A stretch of DNA of 64,000 nt, taken from NCBI GenBank assembly GCA_965153355.1, contig OZ231126.1, positions 50,220,001-50,284,000 of the forward strand. Reading direction: 5' to 3'. The position numbers were made by a program, and so were the translations under genes. The notes beneath the pieces are model-generated. The model searched no databases. It worked only from the letters and a program-made list of their open reading frames with translations, and was not told the DNA's origin. This document shows positions 60,693-64,000 of this stretch, one piece after another. The DNA comes from Flaccisagitta enflata (Eukaryota > Chaetognatha > Sagittoidea > Aphragmophora). Within the stretch, counting starts at the first letter, position 1. Each line of letters opens with the position of its first letter.

Positions 60693-61433
60693 CAAGCATG
60701 GATGTAGGGGAGCATCTAAATTCGCCACATCCACCTAGCATTTTCAAACCGAGTCAAAAGCAAGACCGTCTTATGTAAAAAGTAAAAACTGTAAAAAAAA
60801 ATGATTTTTTTTACTTGTTGCATTATTCATGAATGAAAATCTTTCATTGAAAGGTTTTCTTGTTACTACTCGACTAAATAAAAAAGCCGCACTTTTAAAA
60901 AACAAATTTTCATATTGAATTTCAAAATGATTAATTAAAATCTTAGACCGTTAGAAAGCTCTTGAAATGATGTTTCATTTGGCTCAAATCTGGTAATTCT
61001 AGCTTTAATCGTTTAGAAATGGCATAAAAATGAGTAGGAACATTGCCATTATCAGTTTGCAATCACATCGAAAAATAAACATTTTTACAAATTAGAAGAT
61101 AACTTTGATGAGCTGTAGCTCCTAAATTATTTGAGATACAGATCTGGGATTGGTCTAGAATGAAAGAAAATTTGAAAATCTTTAAAATCATTTCAACAAA
61201 AAAATGTTCAAATGATTTTTTTTTCTCATTCATCAACTCAAAATAGGGTGCAACTTTTTTTTAAGTCGAGTAGTATATCTAAAGAAAAAATTAAACTGAA
61301 TTTTTCTGTTCTTAAGCTGTTATTTCAAAGAAATATCTTTTTTTTTAATATGGAATGACTCCTAATTCAAGACCGACTGGATTCTCAAGACCGACTTTTA
61401 CCACGTCCATGGACGTGGTGAATGTGGCGTCCC
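60693..61433. mobile_element. Inverted-repeat element hosting a nested Tc1-like MITE
   Basis: GCATGGATGTAGGGGA at the left mirrors TCCCCTACATCCATGC at the right. Weaker mirroring continues (GCCACATCC against GAATGTGGC, AAGACCGTCTT against CAAGACCGAC). The centre is occupied by the TA-flanked MITE at 60866-61273. No target duplication was identified for the outer element. Confidence 0.55.
60866..61273. mobile_element. Tc1-like MITE (408 bp), partner of the 42-49 kb element
   Basis: TIR CTACTCGACT, A-run and GCCGCAC at the left; GGTGCAAC, T-run and AGTCGAGTAG at the right; TA flanks both. TAGACCAATCCCAGATCTGT (minus strand) and AATCTTAGACCG...ATCTGGTAATTCTA...CGTTTAGAAATGGCAT match the two ends of the decayed element at 42008-48911. 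It is therefore an internal-deletion derivative of that family. Confidence 0.8.
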
Positions 61434-61565
61434 CTACATCCATGCTGAGAACTCATGCATGTTTTTAAATCAAAGGGAAACTTTTAAGTAAAAAGGATAG
61501 CTGCGGAAAAGTTTCAGAGAAGACGGAATGTTTAGGTTTGAATATAGATCTATTTGTAACGAAAC

Positions 61566-61862
61566 ATGAAACTTAACATTATCTTTCTCTCGCTCGCGAA
61601 TTCCATCCATTTCATCGGCACGTCCGTAATGATGTCGTTGAAGAAGGAAATATATTCAGGGGAAGAAGCCTTAAAAGAGAAAAGTCCAGGACGAAGCGAG
61701 GAGAGGCCGACGTTAGGCTATTCAATGATCCCGTTGATACGCGTCTATGTTACTGAGAATGATGAGTCGGAAATGGCGCGTGCGACGATTCAAAACGAAA
61801 ATCACGCGAATGATCCAGGATTATCTGTGAAAGAACTCTCAAGCAATGACTTGAAAGGATGA
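61566..61862 (+). CDS. Hypothetical 98-aa protein, possible signal peptide
   Basis: An ATG-started frame free of simple repeats. The first 24 residues (KLNIIFLSLANSIHFIGTSV) are hydrophobic, as in a signal peptide or membrane anchor. The rest is hydrophilic, with clusters of Glu, Lys, Asn and Asp. No family was recognised and no cysteine pattern is present. The codon use is not obviously biased, and a chance frame remains likely. Confidence 0.25.
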   Translation: MKLNIIFLSLANSIHFIGTSVMMSLKKEIYSGEEALKEKSPGRSEERPTLGYSMIPLIRVYVTENDESEMARATIQNENHANDPGLSVKELSSNDLKG

Positions 61863-61899
61863 CATCTATGCCGTCAACTCATCGGAAAATGAACGTCAA

Positions 61900-61984
61900 T
61901 GACGTCAAGTCATGAGGAGAGGGAATAAGACGTGCGTCAATGACTTCATCGGAAAAGGAAATATGAATTACGTCAATGACGTCA
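61900..61984. promoter_or_regulatory. Pair of CRE-like TGACGTCA palindromes
   Basis: TGACGTCA at 61900-61907 and 61977-61984 lie within an imperfect repeat (CATCGGAAAA...CGTCAATGACGTCAA). The octamer is the CREB/ATF site. It may be a duplicated enhancer-like segment or a simple tandem duplication without function. Confidence 0.3.
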
Positions 61985-62544
61985 AATGACGACGATAAGG
62001 GTCATGAAATACGTCAGCAAGAAAATGTGATCTTGGTGAAAGAGGGACTCATCGGTACTGACAAACCTCAAGTAACATATCGGAGTATTCTAGGGCACCT
62101 AGTAAACACCCCAACTGCCATCTTACTTGTAAAAATTCAAAGCTCAATGATATGAATTTCTCGTCAGATATCCATGAAACATTTCGAATTGACCGCAAAT
62201 AGTTGTATCATAGAGAGAAACTGAAATGACCTTGACTATCTCGAGTTAAGGATTCAAAAGTCAGTATCATTATCAATCTTACAAATGTGACATGTTTCAT
62301 GATTCAGATGAAAATGTTTTTTTGTGTCACATGACCGACATAAAAAAGAAGAAGAGGAAAACTCCTTCAAAGGAAAACTCCCTGAAAAGAGGATTAACGA
62401 CGTGGATATTTCCCTCGTGCATGCGCCAACTCTTTTTCTTTCTTCTTTTTTTTTTTTTCTATTTCTCAGCTGACAACTATACCTTTCTATAACTATTCCT
62501 TAACCATCCTTGCACCATCCTTACATCATCATCCCATCAACCAT

Positions 62545-62784
62545 CTACCTCCACACATCCCCTGATACCACATCCCACTCATCCTCGCCCTCATGGAGTT
62601 GATAATGCGCAACCTGAAGGATACTGTCCAGCTTATGGTCGTTCATATTGATATGTTTGTCAATTGATAACAACTTTTTAGAACTAGGTTGAATTTTCGA
62701 TTGGAATAATGTATTGCGCATGATATTTGCTTCATCATCACTTTCAAATTCAAAAACATCTCGTAGTGATAAGCTGATAAGCAT
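62545..62784 (-). CDS. Hypothetical acidic ORF or exon
   Basis: A 79-codon ATG-started frame on the minus strand with varied, hydrophilic composition and acidic clusters (FEFESDDEAN, EGEDEWDV). The end GTGTGGAG is followed by GTAGAT, a possible splice donor that overlaps the stop. No simple repeat contributes to it. No family was recognised. It could be a genuine exon, but no partner was found. Confidence 0.3.
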   Translation of the reverse strand: MLISLSLRDVFEFESDDEANIMRNTLFQSKIQPSSKKLLSIDKHINMNDHKLDSILQVAHYQLHEGEDEWDVVSGDVWR

Positions 62785-62962
62785 TAAACTAGAAATTTTT
62801 CAATATATTTACTGTTGATTTGCTTAATTGCATGCGGTCTAGTTTCTTTGTACAAAAAAAATATTTTCATTCATCTTGAATCCCGAACTCAGCACCGCGA
62901 ACTCCACCATTGCTATATCCGTAGACTGTGTCAGTCGAACCTGTCTCTCTCACTCTGTTTGT

Positions 62963-62967
<5 letters not shown>

Positions 62968-63044
<77 letters not shown>

Positions 63045-63126
63045 TGCTCTCTTCGGCTTCTTCTTCTTCTTCTTCTTCTTCTTCTTCTTCTTCTTCTTCT
63101 TCTTCTTCTTCTTCTTCTTCTTCTTC
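62968..63126. repeat. (CT)n followed by (TTC)n
   Basis: CT array to about 63041, a short GTCTTGCTCTCTTCGG spacer, then about 70 bp of TTC, directly abutting the hairpin repeat at 63134. Confidence 0.95.
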
Positions 63127-63133
63127 TCACTTC

Positions 63134-63302
63134 TTTTTTAGCCGCGTGCTGCCGGGTGTCGGTTTGTCCGTCGGTCCGTAACTTTTTTTTTGTTTTTGCG
63201 GTCTCTGGCCTCACTGCTCCTGCCCAAATGATGCATTGACCTCAATTATGGCCCCTGCCCACCTGCACGCGACTGGGGTAGCCGTGTATCCGGCCTTGTT
63301 TC
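63134..63302 (-). mobile_element. Hairpin-ended repeat, type B
   Basis: The plus strand reads TTTTTTAGCCGCGTGCTGCC, a short GTCC core, CACTGCTCCTGCCCAAATGA, GGCCCCTGCCCACCTGCACG and GTGTATCCGGCCTTGTTTC. The 5' motif GTCGCGTGC and the 3' arm GCACGCGGC pair with one wobble. Confidence 0.8.
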
Positions 63303-63679
63303 TTTTCCTTCTCTGTCAGTTTAACTTTTTTTTCCTCTCGTATCTAAAGAATTTCATTCAGTAATTCCTACTGCGACGACTTTTTAAAAGAAGCAGTCCA
63401 AAGATAAATGATTCGTGATAAAGTTGCTACTTGAATTGAGCTCGCTTTTTTACGTGTTTCTTATTTTATATCTTTCTTTCTTTATTGCGTCTGTTCTTTC
63501 GTCTTTCTATCTTTTTTTTCGTTTCCCACGTTTTCCCCTGCGCTGCTCAGTCGTCTCTAAGCCTGTGTCATCAAAGTGACGCTATCACAGTCTGGTACTC
63601 TGCCTCTTTGTAGCTACGAAGACTATCATTTTTTTATGCTGCATCTTTGTTTCCCTGTCCTGGTCAATCCATTTACTTT
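63303..63679. other. No gene recognised
   Basis: Pyrimidine-rich unique sequence. The frames continue into the following array. Confidence 0.4.
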
Positions 63680-63759
63680 TTCATTCATTCATTCATTCAT
63701 TCGTTCATTCATTCATTCATTCATTCATTCATTCATTCATTCATTCATTCATTCATTCA

Positions 63760-63813
<54 letters not shown>
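63680..63813. repeat. (CATT)n then (CT)n compound array
   Basis: About 86 bp of CATT with a single GTTC change, directly joined to about 47 bp of CT. Confidence 0.95.
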
Positions 63814-63815
<2 letters not shown>

Positions 63816-64000
63816 TTCTTGCTTTATTTGAAACACGAGGAGGAAAAAAGCACCACACACACATACATTTGGACCTGCAGTGGCGGTAACAGGAAGGGCC
63901 AATTTAATTTCTATTAAAGAGGGCCCTGACAATGGAAATGCTTGGTAATAAGGGTTGGATGATGCGGTACCTTCTCCTCTGCAGTTCCAATGGCCCATTG

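Overview
This window is a gene-poor, repeat-dominated stretch of an animal nuclear genome, most likely an invertebrate. The animal assignment rests on a BEL/Pao-type LTR retrotransposon (a lineage known from metazoans), Tc1/mariner-like and hAT-like elements, and intron-type splice signals. I cannot name the species. No rRNA, tRNA, CRISPR array or prokaryotic-style operon was recognised. Nearly all open frames are translations of microsatellites or of mobile repeats.

Layout. 0-8.4 kb: (GA)n, (CTTT)n and polypyrimidine tracts mixed with short dispersed repeats. 8.5-13.1 kb: a complete LTR retrotransposon with no coding capacity (320-bp LTRs, ATTG target duplication). 13-31 kb: very long microsatellites, a 1.5-kb foldback element (15.6-17.1 kb), a recent tandem segmental duplication (20-21.3 kb), and a tandem-core repeat (29.6-31.2 kb) holding a nested 999-bp hAT-like element with an exact 8-bp target duplication. 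31-42 kb: several palindromic MITE-like elements, a 560-bp (GAT)n array, a 96-bp tandem array and one candidate 5' coding exon. 42.0-48.9 kb: a decayed Tc1-like element with transposase remnants, split by a young gag-only BEL/Pao element (identical 483-bp LTRs, ACATG duplication, 617-aa Gag). 50-64 kb: a TA-flanked element inserted into an older dispersed repeat, a possible TMTC-like exon at 52.9 kb, a 1-kb array of 40-bp units interrupted by an element with a 9-bp duplication, a 136-bp hAT-like MITE, and a MITE whose ends match the Tc1-like element at 42-49 kb.

The dominant theme is a dispersed family with 20 or more copies, complete or broken. It starts near ACAAGGCCGGATACACGG, carries a variable tetranucleotide (GACC/GACG)n core, and ends in a hairpin followed by CTAAAAA. 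Its 5' motif and 3' hairpin arm change together between copies: GTTGCGGAC with GTCCGCAAC, GTCGCGGAC with GTCCGCGAC, GTCGCGTGC with GCACGCGAC. This architecture resembles non-autonomous Helentron-type (HINE, mini-me or pearl-like) elements, but that identity is an inference. A second family (here called R2) pairs GGGCAGCGGCCCC boxes with GTCC-type repeats and a core of about 21-bp tandem units.

The only strong protein-coding calls are the retroelement Gag and the transposase remnants. Host gene evidence is limited to two short exon candidates and a few small ORFs, all at low to moderate confidence.
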